DNA from: Paracoccus maritimus
GTDB taxonomy: Bacteria; Pseudomonadota; Alphaproteobacteria; Rhodobacterales; Rhodobacteraceae
DNA: 64,000 nt
Direction of reading: 5' to 3'
Assembly: GCF_025195095.1 (NCBI RefSeq)
Contig: NZ_JANAVZ010000001.1
Location: forward strand, 496,001-560,000
The position numbers and the translations under genes were made by a program. Below are positions 10,746 through 20,837 of the stretch, piece after piece. How positions within the stretch are numbered: position 1 is the first letter of the stretch; each line of letters opens with the position of its first letter. The notes beneath the pieces were generated by a model. The model saw nothing but the letters and a program-made list of their open reading frames with translations. It did not search any database and was not told where the DNA came from.

Positions 10746-11342
10746 TCAAGCTGAGGTGGCCGTGCCCGCCGTCATCGGTGCCATACCGGCCAGCGCGTCC
10801 GGCGGCAGCGCGCACAGCATCTGCACGACGCTGCGCCCGGTCACCGGGTGTTGCCAGTCCGGGGCGATCTCGGCCAGCGGGGCCAGCACGAAGCCGCGGT
10901 CCTGCATCCGCGGGTGCGGCAGGATCAGCCTGTCGGGGGCTTCGCGCCGCTGTCGTTCGGGATCAAGCCCGGTCCAGTGCCGATGCGTCTGCGGGTCGGG
11001 CAGCACCAGGTCGTCCAGCGCGATCAGGTCCAGATCCAGCACGCGCGCCGACCAGCGTCCGGTGCTGCGATCACGACCAGCGCGGGCCTCGATCGCGTGC
11101 AGCCGCGCCAACAGGTCCTCGGGCTGCAGGGCCGTTCGGATCAGCGCCGCCGCATTGGCGTAATCCGGACCCGAGCCAGGCGGATACGCCGGGGTCCGCC
11201 AGATTCTGCTGACGGCGGTTATTGAAATATCCGGTTCAGTATGCAGAATGCCTACCGCTGATTGCAGCGTCTCACTTGCGCCAAGATCAGACGACGGCAG
11301 GTTTGCGCCTAAACATATGATACCGAAAGACAGCTTCCGCAT
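10746..11342 (-). CDS. folK: 2-amino-4-hydroxy-6-hydroxymethyldihydropteridine pyrophosphokinase
   Basis: FolK transfers pyrophosphate from ATP to hydroxymethyl-dihydropterin in folate synthesis. The 198-residue product has the N-terminal LGAN motif and substrate loop, then RWSARVLDLDLIALDD (the metal-binding DLDL motif) and LPHPRMQDRGFVLAPLAEIAP. No other folate genes are adjacent in the window. The first ~40 codons are visibly less GC-rich than the rest, as is the start of the divergent NYN gene. Confidence 0.93.
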   Translation of the reverse strand: MRKLSFGIICLGANLPSSDLGASETLQSAVGILHTEPDISITAVSRIWRTPAYPPGSGPDYANAAALIRTALQPEDLLARLHAIEARAGRDRSTGRWSARVLDLDLIALDDLVLPDPQTHRHWTGLDPERQRREAPDRLILPHPRMQDRGFVLAPLAEIAPDWQHPVTGRSVVQMLCALPPDALAGMAPMTAGTATSA

Positions 11343-11467
11343 GCCTGCCCAACCATCCTAGCCTGTCACTTGCGACATGCGCATCCCGGGTCCAGCTGTC
11401 GCTGGGACAAAAACTGCGCGTCGCCAAGCAAATAACACACAAGAAGTCTGATTGAAGGCAACACCGA

Positions 11468-12019
11468 ATGTTCTACAAGGATGATCGACTGGCGATGTTC
11501 ATTGATGGCGCGAATTTATACGCCGCCGCGAAATCGCTTGGATTTGATATAGATTACAAATTACTGCGGCAGGAATTCGACCGCCGCGGCAAGCTGACAC
11601 GCGTCTATTACTACACCGCCCTGATCGACGGAGAGGAATATTCCCCCATCCGTCCCTTGGTCGACTGGCTGCACTACAACGGATACTGTGTCGTCACCAA
11701 GCCCGCCAAGGAATACACCGACGCCATGGGCCGGCGGAAGGTCAAGGGCAACATGGACATCGAACTTGCGGTGGATGCCATGGAACTTGCGCCGCGTCTG
11801 GATCATGCCGTGCTGTTCTCGGGCGATGGCGATTTTCGTCCGCTGGTCGAGTCGCTTCAGCGTCAGGGGGTCCGCGTCTCGGTCGTGTCCACGATCCGGT
11901 CGCAGCCACCGATGATCGCGGATGATCTGCGCCGTCAGGCCGACAACTTCATCGAACTTGATGCCCTGCGCGACATCATCGGCCGGCCCCCGCGCGAACC
12001 TCAGCAGGCCGAGACCTGA
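11468..12019 (+). CDS. NYN-domain (LabA/DUF88-type) protein
   Basis: This is a predicted PIN-like nuclease-fold protein of unknown substrate. The 183-residue product has MFIDGANLYAAAK near the start, whose Asp would bind metal, then KGNMDIELAVDAM near residue 98 and LFSGDGDFRPLVESLQ near 117. These give the acidic residues expected of a NYN active site. A final segment, DDLRRQADNFIEL, is typical of the LabA/DUF88 group. It is divergent from folK with a 125 bp gap. Ribonuclease activity is inferred from the fold only. Confidence 0.85.
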   Translation: MFYKDDRLAMFIDGANLYAAAKSLGFDIDYKLLRQEFDRRGKLTRVYYYTALIDGEEYSPIRPLVDWLHYNGYCVVTKPAKEYTDAMGRRKVKGNMDIELAVDAMELAPRLDHAVLFSGDGDFRPLVESLQRQGVRVSVVSTIRSQPPMIADDLRRQADNFIELDALRDIIGRPPREPQQAET

Positions 12020-12069
12020 CCCCTGCCGCGGAAAACCGTTGGCTGGCGCTGGCGCTGATCTGCGCCGGC

Positions 12070-13230
12070 GTGATCGGCGCGATGACCTGCTGGTTTTCCG
12101 CCACCGCGATCATCCCCGAACTGATCCGGGACTGGCACCTCAGCCCCGCTCAAGCGGGATGGCTGACCAACGCGGTGCAGATCGGCTTTGTCCTGGGCGC
12201 GCTTGCGTCGTCGCTGGTGAACCTGCCAGACATCATGCGAATGACGCGGCTGATCACCCTGTCGGCGCTGCTGGCCGCCGCGGCAAACGCAGTGCTGCTG
12301 CTTCAACCGGGATTCGCGGCTGCGATTGCCGCGCGGTTCGTGACCGGTGTGGCGCTGGCCGGTTTGTATCCGCCCGCCATGAAGCTGATGGCGACATGGT
12401 TCGTGCGCGGACGCGGGCTGGCGATGGGGTTCCTGATTGCTGGGCTGACGCTGGGATCGTCGATGCCGCATCTGTTTCGCGCCCTTGGCGGCGGCATCGA
12501 CTGGCGGGTGGTGGTGATCGCCTCGACCGCCGCCACGCTCAGCTCGGCGGCGATCTTCGGGCTTCTGGTGCGCGAGGGACCGCACGGTTTCGGTCGCGCG
12601 ACATTCGATCCGCGTCAGGCGCTGGCCGTCCTGCGCAACCGTCCGGTCCTGTTGGCCAATGTCGGTTATTTCGGGCATATGTGGGAGCTTTATGCGATGT
12701 GGGCGTGGTTCCTGGCCTTCGCGACGGCGGCAGGGCAGAGCGGCGTCATGCCGTTCGGAGGACCGTCGTTCTTTGCGTTCATCGTGGTGGCATCGGGCGT
12801 TGTCGGCTGCATCCTTGGCGGGGTGCTGTCGGACCGCATCGGCCGCTGCCTGACGACTGCCGGGATGATGGCGGTGTCCGGCACCTGTGCGGCGCTGATC
12901 GGCTTTGCCTTCACCGGCCCCGCCTGGCTGCTGGCACTGATCGCGGTCATCTGGGGTATCTCGATCATCGGCGACAGCGCCCAGTTCTCGGCCGCCGTGA
13001 CCGAGCTTGCGGATCCCCGTCTGATCGGCACCGCCCTGACGTTGCAGGTCAGCATCGGTTTCGCGCTGACCGTTCTGGCGATCTGGCTGATGCCGCAGGT
13101 CGCGGCACTTCTGGGGGGCTGGCAATGGGCCTTTGTCGTCCTGCTGCCGGGGCCTGTCGTGGGCACATGGGCGATGCTGCGGCTGCGCGGGATGCAGGAG
13201 GCGAAGCGATTGGCGGAAGGGCGGCGGTGA
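12070..13230 (+). CDS. MFS transporter
   Basis: This is a twelve-helix major facilitator superfamily protein whose substrate cannot be told from sequence. From the GTG at 12070 it is 386 residues. A loop-2/3 region and a mid-protein hydrophilic loop (LLVREGPHGFGRA, near 175) separate the two halves. The start is uncertain: the same frame is open back to 12016 and encodes RWLALALICAG, which would complete the first helix, but no ATG/GTG/TTG is available there. Use of a CTG, or a start error, is possible. It ends just before the IS remnant. Confidence 0.8.
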   Translation: MIGAMTCWFSATAIIPELIRDWHLSPAQAGWLTNAVQIGFVLGALASSLVNLPDIMRMTRLITLSALLAAAANAVLLLQPGFAAAIAARFVTGVALAGLYPPAMKLMATWFVRGRGLAMGFLIAGLTLGSSMPHLFRALGGGIDWRVVVIASTAATLSSAAIFGLLVREGPHGFGRATFDPRQALAVLRNRPVLLANVGYFGHMWELYAMWAWFLAFATAAGQSGVMPFGGPSFFAFIVVASGVVGCILGGVLSDRIGRCLTTAGMMAVSGTCAALIGFAFTGPAWLLALIAVIWGISIIGDSAQFSAAVTELADPRLIGTALTLQVSIGFALTVLAIWLMPQVAALLGGWQWAFVVLLPGPVVGTWAMLRLRGMQEAKRLAEGRR

Positions 13231-13264
13231 ACTTTGCGCCCCAGCTACGTTTCCGGCGGTTCCG

Positions 13265-13366
13265 TTTCACGACTGTCGCCCGCACTCCAGCCTCGCTGAC
13301 CTGACGCCGCAGGAATATGCCAGGCCGTCAAAGAAAGACCAAAAGCTGAACAGAGCTAACTCTTGA
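13265..13366 (+). pseudogene. Remnant of an IS3-family transposase C-terminus
   Basis: About 33 codons ending in TGA at 13364 read FHDCRPHSSLADLTPQEYA followed by a basic tail. The phrase RPHSSL-x-x-LTPxEYA is the hallmark of the extreme C-terminus of the IS3-family OrfB integrase, just after the DDE domain. Nothing upstream in the frame resembles the rest of the transposase, and the frame runs back into the MFS gene. This is therefore a decayed fragment. No terminal inverted repeat could be defined. Confidence 0.65.
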
Positions 13367-13555
13367 ACTATCTATCTCAGGATAGAAGGTCAGCGTTGAT
13401 CTCGATTCCCATCGCTAACGTCGAAAAATTTTCCTGCGCCGCCAGCGATGACGAACTGCGTTACTGCTCGGAAGAGCATGTGCAGCACAACGCTGGTGCA
13501 CGACAACTCTGGTTCGAGAAAGCCATCTCCGATCTGTCGAGATGCCGGGCTAGCT
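13367..13555. other. Intergenic tail of the IS scar, no gene seen
   Basis: This stretch lies between the transposase remnant and the pyrG stop codon and is visibly less GC-rich than its surroundings. No conserved coding pattern or clear terminator is seen; the short open frames across it are not family-like. It may be leftover insertion-sequence flank. Confidence 0.4.
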
Positions 13556-15199
13556 TCACACCAGCCGCCCTTCCTCCATCGCGGCCCGCACGAAGCCCGC
13601 GAACAGGGGCGCCGGATCGAAGGGTTTCGATTTCAGTTCCGGATGCGACTGAACCCCGATGAACCAAGGGTGATCGCGATACTCGATCACCTCGGGCAGC
13701 TTGCCGTCCGGCGACATGCCCGAGAATGACAGCCCCGCCGCCTCCAGCGCCTCGCGATATTTCGCGTCCACTTCATAGCGGTGGCGGTGGCGATCCTCCA
13801 TCTCGGTCGCGCCGCCATAGATCTCGCTGATCTTGGACCCTTCGGCCAGCATCGCCGTATAGGCACCCAGCCGCATCGTGCCGCCCTTGTCGTCACCGAC
13901 CTTGCGCTGCACCGTATAATTGCCCTGCACCCATTCCTTCAGGTGATAGACGACCGGGGTAAAGCGGGTCTTGCCCGCCTCGTGGTCGAACTCCTCGGAC
14001 CCGGCATCGGGCATGTCGGCCAGATTCCGCGCCGCCTCGATCACCGCCATCTGCATCCCCAGGCAGATGCCCAGATAGGGCACGTCCTTCTCGCGGGCGT
14101 ATTTCGCGGCGGTGATCATGCCTTCGGTGCCACGTTCACCGAAGCCGCCGGGCACGATGATGCCATGATAGCCGTCCAGAAGATGCGCGCCTTCGCCTTC
14201 CAGCTGTTCGCTGTCCACCCAGTCGGCCTTGACCCGGACGCGGTTGGCCATGCCGCCATGGGTCAGCGCCTCGGCGATGGACTTATAGGCGTCCTCAAGC
14301 TGGGTATATTTGCCGACCACGGCGATGTTGACCTGTCCCTCGGCATTGTCCAGCCGGTCCATCACGTCTTCCCATTTCGACAGGTCCGGACGCGGCGCGG
14401 GGCTGATCGCAAAGGCATCCAGCACGGCGCGGTCCAGCCCGGCGCGGTGATAGGCCAGGGGCGCCTCGTAGATCGATTTCAGGTCATAGGCCGGGATCAC
14501 GGCATCGGGGCGGACATTGCAGAACAGCGCGATCTTGGCGCGTTCCTTTTCCGGGATCGGATGCTCGGACCGGCAGACCAGCACATCGGGGGCAAGGCCG
14601 ATCGACTGCAGTTCCTTGACGCTGTGCTGCGTGGGCTTGGTCTTCAACTCGCCCGAGGCCGCCAGATAGGGCAGCAGCGTCAGATGCATCAGGATGCACT
14701 GGCCGCGGGGGCGTTCATGGGTGAACTGGCGAATCGCCTCGAAGAAGGGCAGGCCCTCGATGTCACCCACCGTGCCGCCGATCTCGCACAGCATGAAATC
14801 GACCTCGTCCTCGCCGATGCCAATGAAATCCTTGATTTCGTTGGTGACGTGCGGAATGACCTGAATGGTCTTGCCCAGATATTCGCCGCGCCGTTCCTTT
14901 TCCAGCACGTTGGAATAGATCCGCCCCGAGGACACGCTGTCGGTCCTGCGCGCCGCAACGCCGGTGAAGCGTTCGTAGTGGCCCAGGTCCAGATCGGTTT
15001 CGGCACCGTCATCGGTGACGAACACCTCGCCATGCTCGAACGGGCTCATCGTGCCCGGATCGACGTTCAGATAGGGGTCCAGCTTGCGCAGCCTGACGGT
15101 AAAGCCGCGCGCCTGCAACAGCGCCCCCAGCGCCGCCGAGGCCAGCCCCTTGCCAAGGGACGATACCACGCCGCCGGTGATGAAGATGTAACGCGCCAT
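13556..15199 (-). CDS. pyrG: CTP synthase
   Basis: PyrG converts UTP to CTP using ATP and glutamine. The 547-residue product has the canonical N-terminal start ([19 protein letters not shown]) with a P-loop, and an Asp/Glu-rich substrate site ([11 protein letters not shown]) near residue 140. The C-terminal class I glutamine amidotransferase domain has nucleophile Cys in YLGICLGMQ and a late HPE motif (SHPELKSKP). It lies 152 bp downstream of secG on the same strand. The gene is intact and of typical length. Confidence 0.97.
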   Translation of the reverse strand: MARYIFITGGVVSSLGKGLASAALGALLQARGFTVRLRKLDPYLNVDPGTMSPFEHGEVFVTDDGAETDLDLGHYERFTGVAARRTDSVSSGRIYSNVLEKERRGEYLGKTIQVIPHVTNEIKDFIGIGEDEVDFMLCEIGGTVGDIEGLPFFEAIRQFTHERPRGQCILMHLTLLPYLAASGELKTKPTQHSVKELQSIGLAPDVLVCRSEHPIPEKERAKIALFCNVRPDAVIPAYDLKSIYEAPLAYHRAGLDRAVLDAFAISPAPRPDLSKWEDVMDRLDNAEGQVNIAVVGKYTQLEDAYKSIAEALTHGGMANRVRVKADWVDSEQLEGEGAHLLDGYHGIIVPGGFGERGTEGMITAAKYAREKDVPYLGICLGMQMAVIEAARNLADMPDAGSEEFDHEAGKTRFTPVVYHLKEWVQGNYTVQRKVGDDKGGTMRLGAYTAMLAEGSKISEIYGGATEMEDRHRHRYEVDAKYREALEAAGLSFSGMSPDGKLPEVIEYRDHPWFIGVQSHPELKSKPFDPAPLFAGFVRAAMEEGRLV

Positions 15200-15351
15200 G
15201 AAGACCCCGTGATGTGCAAAATTCGATGATCTGCGGACCGCCGAAGCGTCTGCATCACGGGACTAAAGATATAGACGATTCGCCCCGTGGCCGCAACGGA
15301 CCGCAAGTTGATGTAGGGCAGAAATATTCTGCCCCAAATTGTTGTATGGCG

Positions 15352-15879
15352 TCAGTTCGACGTCGCGGGGGCGGCTGGTTCTTCCGGCGCGGGATCGGAC
15401 GCGGCCTCGGGGGCTGCGGTTTCGGCCGGTGCCTCGGCGGCGGGCGGTGTCACCGCATCCGCTGCCGGCGCCTCGTTTTCAGGCGCTGCAGGGGCCGGTG
15501 CGCTGGCCGCGGGCGCATCCGGCGCCGGCGGTGTCAGCGGATCGCCGCCGGTCGAGGGGGGCGGGGTATAGGCCGGCAGGTTCGGCAGGTTCGAATCGGG
15601 GGCCTGTTGCTGTTCGGGCACACCAATCTGATCCATGATCGATCCGTCCGAGGCCTCGCGGGCGGCAATCACCGTCAGCCCGATCGACGTGCAAAAGATC
15701 GCGATGCCGAACACCCAGGTCAGCCGGGTCATCGCATTGGCGGCCTGACGTCCGCTCATGACGCCGCCGCCGCTGCCGCCGCCCATGCCAAGCCCGCCAC
15801 CCTCGGACCGTTGCAGCAGCACGACCCCGGTCAGCAGCACCGCCAGGATCAGGTGGATGGTCAGCACGACGTTTTGCAC
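15352..15879 (-). CDS. secG: Preprotein translocase subunit SecG, with long C-terminal tail
   Basis: SecG is the small accessory subunit of the SecYEG channel. Residues 1-75 show the normal two-helix SecG pattern: a first helix with VVLTIHLILAVLLTGVVLLQ, a Gly/Ser-rich connector, and a second helix at about 52-72. The remaining ~100 residues are an Ala/Pro/Glu-rich low-complexity extension, more than doubling the E. coli length. Alphaproteobacterial SecG proteins often have such tails. It sits upstream of pyrG, a frequent neighbour in this group. Confidence 0.9.
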   Translation of the reverse strand: MQNVVLTIHLILAVLLTGVVLLQRSEGGGLGMGGGSGGGVMSGRQAANAMTRLTWVFGIAIFCTSIGLTVIAAREASDGSIMDQIGVPEQQQAPDSNLPNLPAYTPPPSTGGDPLTPPAPDAPAASAPAPAAPENEAPAADAVTPPAAEAPAETAAPEAASDPAPEEPAAPATSN

Positions 15880-15922
15880 GGAATTCGGCCTTTCATTTGC
15901 GGACGCGCCTATCTAGTCACCG

Positions 15923-17410
15923 ATGCAGGTGATGGCAAGCAGAGTGTCCGTGATGCCGGCAGTGATGATTCAGGGCACAGGCTCGAATGTCGGCAAGTCG
16001 ATGCTGGTCGCAGGTCTTTGCCGCGCGGCACGGCGGCGCGGCATCGGGGTCGCACCGTTCAAGCCGCAGAACATGTCGAACAACGCCGCCGTGACGCGCG
16101 ACGGCGGCGAGATCGGCCGGGCCCAGGCGCTGCAGGCGCGGGCCTGCGGTCTTGATCCGCTGACCGACATGAACCCGGTCCTGCTGAAGCCCGAGACGGA
16201 CACCGGCGCACAGGTGGTGCTGCAGGGCCGCGCCATCGCGCGGGCCGAGGCGCGCGACTATGCGGCGCTGCGCGCACGACTGATGGCCGGGGTGCTGGAC
16301 AGCTTTCATCGCCTGTCCTCGGCGCATGATCTGGTGATCGTCGAGGGCGCGGGCAGCCCGGCCGAGGTCAATCTGCGGCCCCGCGACATCGCCAATATGG
16401 GGTTCGCCCGCGCGGCCGGGGTTCCGGTGGTGCTGGCCGGTGACATCGACCGGGGCGGGGTGATCGCCCAGATCGTCGGCACGCAGGCGGTGATCGACCC
16501 GGGCGACGCGGCAATGATCCGCGGTTTCCTGATCAACAAGTTCCGCGGCGATCCGCGCCTGTTCGATGACGGATACCGTCATATCGCCGACCGCACCGGC
16601 TGGCTCGGCTTCGGCGTGGTTCCGTGGTTTGCCGACGCCCACCGGCTGCCGGCCGAGGATGCGGTGGATCTGCGCGCCTCGACCGGGCAGGGGGTCCATG
16701 TCGTCTGCCTGACGCTGTCGCGGATCGCGAATTTCGACGATCTCGACCCGCTGGCGGCGGAACCCGGCGTCCGCCTGACGATGCTGGGGCCGGGACGGCC
16801 GATTCCCGGCGATGCCGATCTGGTCGTGATTCCCGGCACCAAGTCAACGCTTGGCGATTTGGCGTTCCTGCGTGCGCAGGGCTGGGACATCGACCTTGCC
16901 GCGCATGTGCGCCGCGGCGGACATGTTCTGGGGCTCTGTGGCGGCTATCAGATGTTGGGACGAACGATCCGCGACCCCTCGGGGCGCGACGGCATCGCGG
17001 GCGAAACGCCCGGTCTGGGTCTCCTGAGCATCGACACGGACATGGCGTCCGACAAGCGGCTGGAACGGGTCTCGGGCACCGCGCTGGGTCGGAATGTCAC
17101 CGGCTACGAGATTCACATGGGCCGCAGCCACGGCCCCGACTGCGCACGACCCTTCGCGCATATGCCTGCCCCTGACGGCGCGATCAGCGCGGATGGCAGT
17201 ATCGCCGGCACCTATCTGCACGGGCTGTTTTCCGATGACGGCTTCCGCGCTGCCTATCTGTCGCGGCTCGGCACCACATCACAGCCGGGCTACGAGGCGG
17301 GCGTCGAGGCGACGCTGGACCGGCTGGCCGACCATCTCGAGGCGCATCTGGATGTCACCGGGCTGCTGGCCGTGGCATCCGATGCTTGTTCCTTGCCCGA
17401 AGCCCCATGA
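15923..17410 (+). CDS. cobQ: Cobyric acid synthase (adenosylcobyrinate amidotransferase)
   Basis: CobQ amidates four side chains of adenosylcobyrinic a,c-diamide during cobalamin synthesis. The 495-residue product has a P-loop-like [14 protein letters not shown], the [13 protein letters not shown] motif near residue 47, and a C-terminal glutaminase domain with [10 protein letters not shown] (nucleophile Cys) and a later EIHMG. It stands alone here, about 44 kb from the cobEMB/cbiM/cobF group at the right end, and is divergent from secG. Another in-frame ATG at 15953 is a possible start. Confidence 0.93.
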   Translation: MQVMASRVSVMPAVMIQGTGSNVGKSMLVAGLCRAARRRGIGVAPFKPQNMSNNAAVTRDGGEIGRAQALQARACGLDPLTDMNPVLLKPETDTGAQVVLQGRAIARAEARDYAALRARLMAGVLDSFHRLSSAHDLVIVEGAGSPAEVNLRPRDIANMGFARAAGVPVVLAGDIDRGGVIAQIVGTQAVIDPGDAAMIRGFLINKFRGDPRLFDDGYRHIADRTGWLGFGVVPWFADAHRLPAEDAVDLRASTGQGVHVVCLTLSRIANFDDLDPLAAEPGVRLTMLGPGRPIPGDADLVVIPGTKSTLGDLAFLRAQGWDIDLAAHVRRGGHVLGLCGGYQMLGRTIRDPSGRDGIAGETPGLGLLSIDTDMASDKRLERVSGTALGRNVTGYEIHMGRSHGPDCARPFAHMPAPDGAISADGSIAGTYLHGLFSDDGFRAAYLSRLGTTSQPGYEAGVEATLDRLADHLEAHLDVTGLLAVASDACSLPEAP

Positions 17411-17544
17411 CCCGGGGACGCAACACGCAACACGCAACGCCCGGCAGCTGTGTACAGCCTGTGCACGCGCGGTGCATCGGCGGTGGACGCATCGTGACCG
17501 TCCTGACGCTGGACGAAATGGCCCGGTCGCGCTAGGTCAACGGC

Positions 17545-18501
17545 ATGGAACACGCCAAGCCGCCTTTGACCCTTTATCTTGCCGCGCCGCGCGGGTTCTG
17601 CGCCGGCGTCGACCGCGCCATCAAGATCGTCGAAATGGCGCTGCAGAAATGGGGCGCCCCGGTCTATGTCCGGCACGAGATCGTCCACAACAAGTATGTC
17701 GTTGATTCGCTTCGTGAAAAAGGCGCTGTCTTCGTCGAGGAACTGGATGAATGCCCCGATGACCGGCCGGTGATCTTTTCCGCCCATGGCGTGCCCAAGG
17801 CCGTCCCGGCCGAGGCACGCAGGCGCGAGATGGTGTTCGTGGACGCGACCTGTCCCCTGGTCAGCAAGGTTCATGTCGAGGCCGAACGCCACCACGCCGC
17901 AGGGCTGCAGATGGTCATGATCGGCCATGCCGGGCACCCGGAAGTCCTTGGAACAATGGGACAATTGCCGGAGGGCGAGGTGATCCTGGTCGAGACGGCG
18001 TCCGATGTCGCGCAGATCGCCCCGCGCGATCCGGACCGGCTGGCATTCATCACCCAGACCACGTTGTCGGTCGATGACACCGCCGGGATCGTGGCAGCGC
18101 TTCAGGCGCGCTTCCCCTCGATCATAGGGCCGGCCAAGGAAGATATCTGCTACGCCACCACGAATCGCCAGGCGGCGGTCAAGGCGGTGGCGCCGATGAT
18201 CGATGCGCTGCTGGTGATCGGTGCGCAGAACTCCAGCAATTCCAAGCGTCTGGTCGAGGTGGGCAAGGCCTCGGGCTGCGCCTATTCGCAACTGGTCATG
18301 CGCGCCGATCAGATCGACTGGCGCGCGATCGACGGCATTCGCGCCGTCGGTGTCACCGCTGGCGCCAGCGCGCCCGAAGTGCTGATCACCGAAGTGATCG
18401 ACGCCTTTCGCGCGCGTTTCGATGTGACGGTCGAAGTGGTGGAAACCGCGCAAGAGAACGTTGAATTCAAGGTTCCGCGCGTGCTGCGCGAACCGGCATA
18501 G
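17545..18501 (+). CDS. ispH: 4-hydroxy-3-methylbut-2-enyl diphosphate reductase
   Basis: IspH is the last enzyme of the MEP isoprenoid pathway, reducing HMBPP to IPP and DMAPP with an iron-sulfur cluster. The 318-residue product has the three conserved cluster cysteines: C19 ([11 protein letters not shown]), C103 ([11 protein letters not shown]) and C202 ([11 protein letters not shown]). It also has the substrate motif IFSAHGV. It has the normal length. The 134 bp gap before it contains three copies of a 7-base repeat but no recognised element. Confidence 0.97.
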   Translation: MEHAKPPLTLYLAAPRGFCAGVDRAIKIVEMALQKWGAPVYVRHEIVHNKYVVDSLREKGAVFVEELDECPDDRPVIFSAHGVPKAVPAEARRREMVFVDATCPLVSKVHVEAERHHAAGLQMVMIGHAGHPEVLGTMGQLPEGEVILVETASDVAQIAPRDPDRLAFITQTTLSVDDTAGIVAALQARFPSIIGPAKEDICYATTNRQAAVKAVAPMIDALLVIGAQNSSNSKRLVEVGKASGCAYSQLVMRADQIDWRAIDGIRAVGVTAGASAPEVLITEVIDAFRARFDVTVEVVETAQENVEFKVPRVLREPA

Positions 18502-18540
18502 ACCGGGCTTCGGCCGTTCTGACAGGGAAAAGGGGCGATC

Positions 18541-19146
18541 ATGCGGCTGTATTCGATGCCGTCCTCGGGGAACAGTTACAAGGTCCGGCTGATCCTGGCT
18601 CTGACCCGGCGCGTCGCCGAGATCGTCGATTGCGAATACGGCTCGGACGCGCTGGCGCGGTCCAAGGCGGATGGAACGCTGCCCTATGGCAAGGTTCCGG
18701 CGCTGCTGCTGGACGATGGCCGCGTGCTGGGCGAATCCAACGCAATCCTGTGGTATCTGGGCGAGGGAAGCGACTTCATCCCAGAAGATGCCGTGCTGCG
18801 CGCGCAGATGCTGGGCTGGATGTTCTGGGAACAATACAATCACGAACCGGTCATTGCCGTCCGTCAGGCGCTGGTCAGCTATCCCCACCGCGCCGCGGAT
18901 GCGACGCCCGAGAGGCTGGCCGATCTGCTGGAACGCGGTCACGCGCTGTTGCAGGTGATGGAGGATGCGTTGAAGGGGCGCGACTGGCTGGTCGGCCAGA
19001 CGGCCAGCCTGGCCGATCTGTGTCTGTATGCCTATACCCACACTGCCGGGACGCGCGGCGGCTATGATCTGACCAGATTTCCCGATCTCACATCATGGCT
19101 GGCCCGTGTCGAGGGGATGCCCGGTTTCACAAGGCTGGACCAATGA
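18541..19146 (+). CDS. Glutathione S-transferase family protein
   Basis: This is a predicted soluble thiol transferase. The 201-residue product has an N-terminal thioredoxin-like domain with SSGNSYKVRLIL, where a Ser or Asn could activate glutathione. It also has a cis-Pro segment (GKVPALLLDDG) and the ESNAILWYL motif, followed by a helical C-terminal domain with the N-capping LADLCLYAYTH. Substrate is unknown. Its stop overlaps the start of the LysE-type gene (ATGA), and rnhA and the TRIC gene follow with similar overlaps, so a four-gene operon is likely. Confidence 0.88.
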   Translation: MRLYSMPSSGNSYKVRLILALTRRVAEIVDCEYGSDALARSKADGTLPYGKVPALLLDDGRVLGESNAILWYLGEGSDFIPEDAVLRAQMLGWMFWEQYNHEPVIAVRQALVSYPHRAADATPERLADLLERGHALLQVMEDALKGRDWLVGQTASLADLCLYAYTHTAGTRGGYDLTRFPDLTSWLARVEGMPGFTRLDQ

Positions 19147-19745
19147 GCATCGAGTTCCTTCTCACGGCCTTCATCGTCTGTGTCGCCCCCGGCGTCGGCG
19201 TCATCTACACGCTGTCATCCACGCTGTCGGGCGGATTTCGGGCCGGGCTGTGGGCGGCGATCGGCTGCACCATCCCGCCGATCCTTCACATGCTGATGGC
19301 GATGGCCGGTCTGGCCGCGTTGCTGCATGCCAGCGCATTGCTGTTCCAGGCGGTGAAGTTCGCGGGCGTCGCCTATCTGCTGTGGATGGCATGGGGCATC
19401 CTGCAGGCTGAGGGCGGCTTGCAATTCCGCCCCGGCGATCGTGTGGCAGCACGTGTCATCGTCCGGCGCGGCATCATGCTGAACCTGCTGAACCCGAAGC
19501 TGCCGATGTTCTTCATGGCCTTCCTGCCGCAATTCCTGCCCGCCGGGGCGGGGACCGGCGCGCTGGTGGAACTGGGTCTGGCCTTTGCGGCGATGACCTT
19601 TGCGGTGTTTGTCGGCTACGCCGCGCTGGCCGCCAGTGGCCGCGATGCGGTCCTGTCATCGGATCGCGCGATGCGTTGGTTGCGCCGTGGCTTTGCGGCG
19701 TCCTTCGCGGCACTTGGCCTGAAACTGGCGGTCAGCCGCGCGTGA
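19143..19745 (+). CDS. LysE/RhtB-family exporter
   Basis: This is a predicted inner-membrane exporter of amino acids or related metabolites. The 200-residue product has about six helices and the family pattern: an [14 protein letters not shown] first helix, [11 protein letters not shown] near residue 76, and a central [17 protein letters not shown]. The ATG at 19143 overlaps the GST stop, and its own stop overlaps the GTG start of rnhA. Substrate cannot be predicted. Confidence 0.87.
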   Translation: MSIEFLLTAFIVCVAPGVGVIYTLSSTLSGGFRAGLWAAIGCTIPPILHMLMAMAGLAALLHASALLFQAVKFAGVAYLLWMAWGILQAEGGLQFRPGDRVAARVIVRRGIMLNLLNPKLPMFFMAFLPQFLPAGAGTGALVELGLAFAAMTFAVFVGYAALAASGRDAVLSSDRAMRWLRRGFAASFAALGLKLAVSRA

Positions 19746-20191
19746 CGGATCTGTTTGCATGGACCGACGGCGCGTGCAGCGGCAATCCCGGCCCCGGTGG
19801 TTGGGGTGTTCTGATGCGCGCCCTTGACGGCGAGACTGTCGTAAAGGAACGCGAATTGCAGGGCGGCGAGGCGGCCACGACCAATAACCGGATGGAGCTG
19901 ATGGCCGCGATATCGGCGCTTGAGGCACTGACCCGACCAAGCCGCATCGTGATCGTGACCGACAGCGCCTATGTCAAGAACGGGGTCAGCCAGTGGATCC
20001 ATGGCTGGAAGCGGAACGGCTGGCGCACTGCCGACAGGAAGCCAGTCAAGAATGTCGAATTGTGGCAGCGTCTGGATCACGCGCAGGCGCGTCACGATGT
20101 CGAATGGCGCTGGATCAAGGGCCATGCGGGACATGCCGAGAATGAACGCGCCGACGAACTTGCACGCGCCGGGATGGCGCCGTTCAAATGA
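19742..20191 (+). CDS. rnhA: Ribonuclease HI
   Basis: RNase HI cuts RNA in RNA-DNA hybrids. From a GTG start at 19742 the protein is 149 residues with the full acidic active site: D9 ([14 protein letters not shown]), E52 (NNRMELMA), D74 (TDSAYVKNG) and D138 (NERADELA). The basic handle helix [10 protein letters not shown] is present. The GTG start is supported by the GTGA overlap with the upstream gene and by family length. The stop overlaps the next start in the same way. Confidence 0.96.
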   Translation: MTDLFAWTDGACSGNPGPGGWGVLMRALDGETVVKERELQGGEAATTNNRMELMAAISALEALTRPSRIVIVTDSAYVKNGVSQWIHGWKRNGWRTADRKPVKNVELWQRLDHAQARHDVEWRWIKGHAGHAENERADELARAGMAPFK

Positions 20192-20823
20192 CGCCTGATG
20201 CGCTGGTCGCGGCGCTGGACTATGGCTCGGTCCTGGTGTTTGCGCTGACCGGCGCGCTGGTCGCCAGCCGGGCGCAGCTGGACCCGGTGGGCTTTGTCTT
20301 CATGGCGTCGCTGACTGCGGTTGGCGGCGGCACGCTGCGCGACCTGATCCTGGGGCGGGTGGTATTCTGGGTGGCCCAGCCCGCCTATGTGCTGATCGCG
20401 GCGGGCGCCGCGCTGCTGGTCTTCTGGACTGCGCATCTTTTCGAAAGCCGCTACCGCCTGCTGGTCTGGCTGGACAGCGTGGCCTTGGCCGTGGCAGTCG
20501 CGGCCGGGGTCGGAGTCGCGATGGAAAGCGGCCTTGGTCCGGTGATCGTGATCATCATGGGGGTCGTCACGGGCACGTTCGGCGGGTTGATGCGCGATGT
20601 GGTCGGCAACGAGGTGCCGCTGGTGCTGAAGCAGGGCGAACTGTATCTGACTGCCGCGTTCGGCGGTGCGGCAAGCGCGGTGATCCTGGTCTGGGCTGGG
20701 TTGCAGGCCAGCCAAGCGCTGATCGCCTGCGCGGCCGCCGCATGGGTGCTGCGCGCGGGCAGCATGATCTGGGGATGGCGGCTGCCGGTCTACAGACCGC
20801 GTCCGCCCCGGTCGCGCGGCTGA
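20188..20823 (+). CDS. TRIC-type (UPF0126) membrane cation channel family protein
   Basis: The 211-residue product has two repeated three-helix units, each with a glycine-rich signature: [12 protein letters not shown] near residue 47 and [19 protein letters not shown] near 130. A seventh helix follows. This is the UPF0126/YadS pattern, related to trimeric intracellular cation channels. Bacterial members are thought to be homotrimeric monovalent-cation channels, but the physiological role is unclear. It is last in the GST-LysE-rnhA group and converges on the globin gene. Confidence 0.88.
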   Translation: MTPDALVAALDYGSVLVFALTGALVASRAQLDPVGFVFMASLTAVGGGTLRDLILGRVVFWVAQPAYVLIAAGAALLVFWTAHLFESRYRLLVWLDSVALAVAVAAGVGVAMESGLGPVIVIIMGVVTGTFGGLMRDVVGNEVPLVLKQGELYLTAAFGGAASAVILVWAGLQASQALIACAAAAWVLRAGSMIWGWRLPVYRPRPPRSRG

Positions 20824-20837
20824 TCGCATCGCACCGC

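Noticed and set aside
13363..13729. Short rightward open frames overlapping the 3' end of pyrG
   Set aside because: No ribosome site or family similarity; they overlap the conserved pyrG C-terminus in antisense.
17419..17439. Three tandem copies of CGCAACA-type heptamer
   Set aside because: Too short and too few to be a CRISPR or functional repeat array; noted as a simple local repeat.
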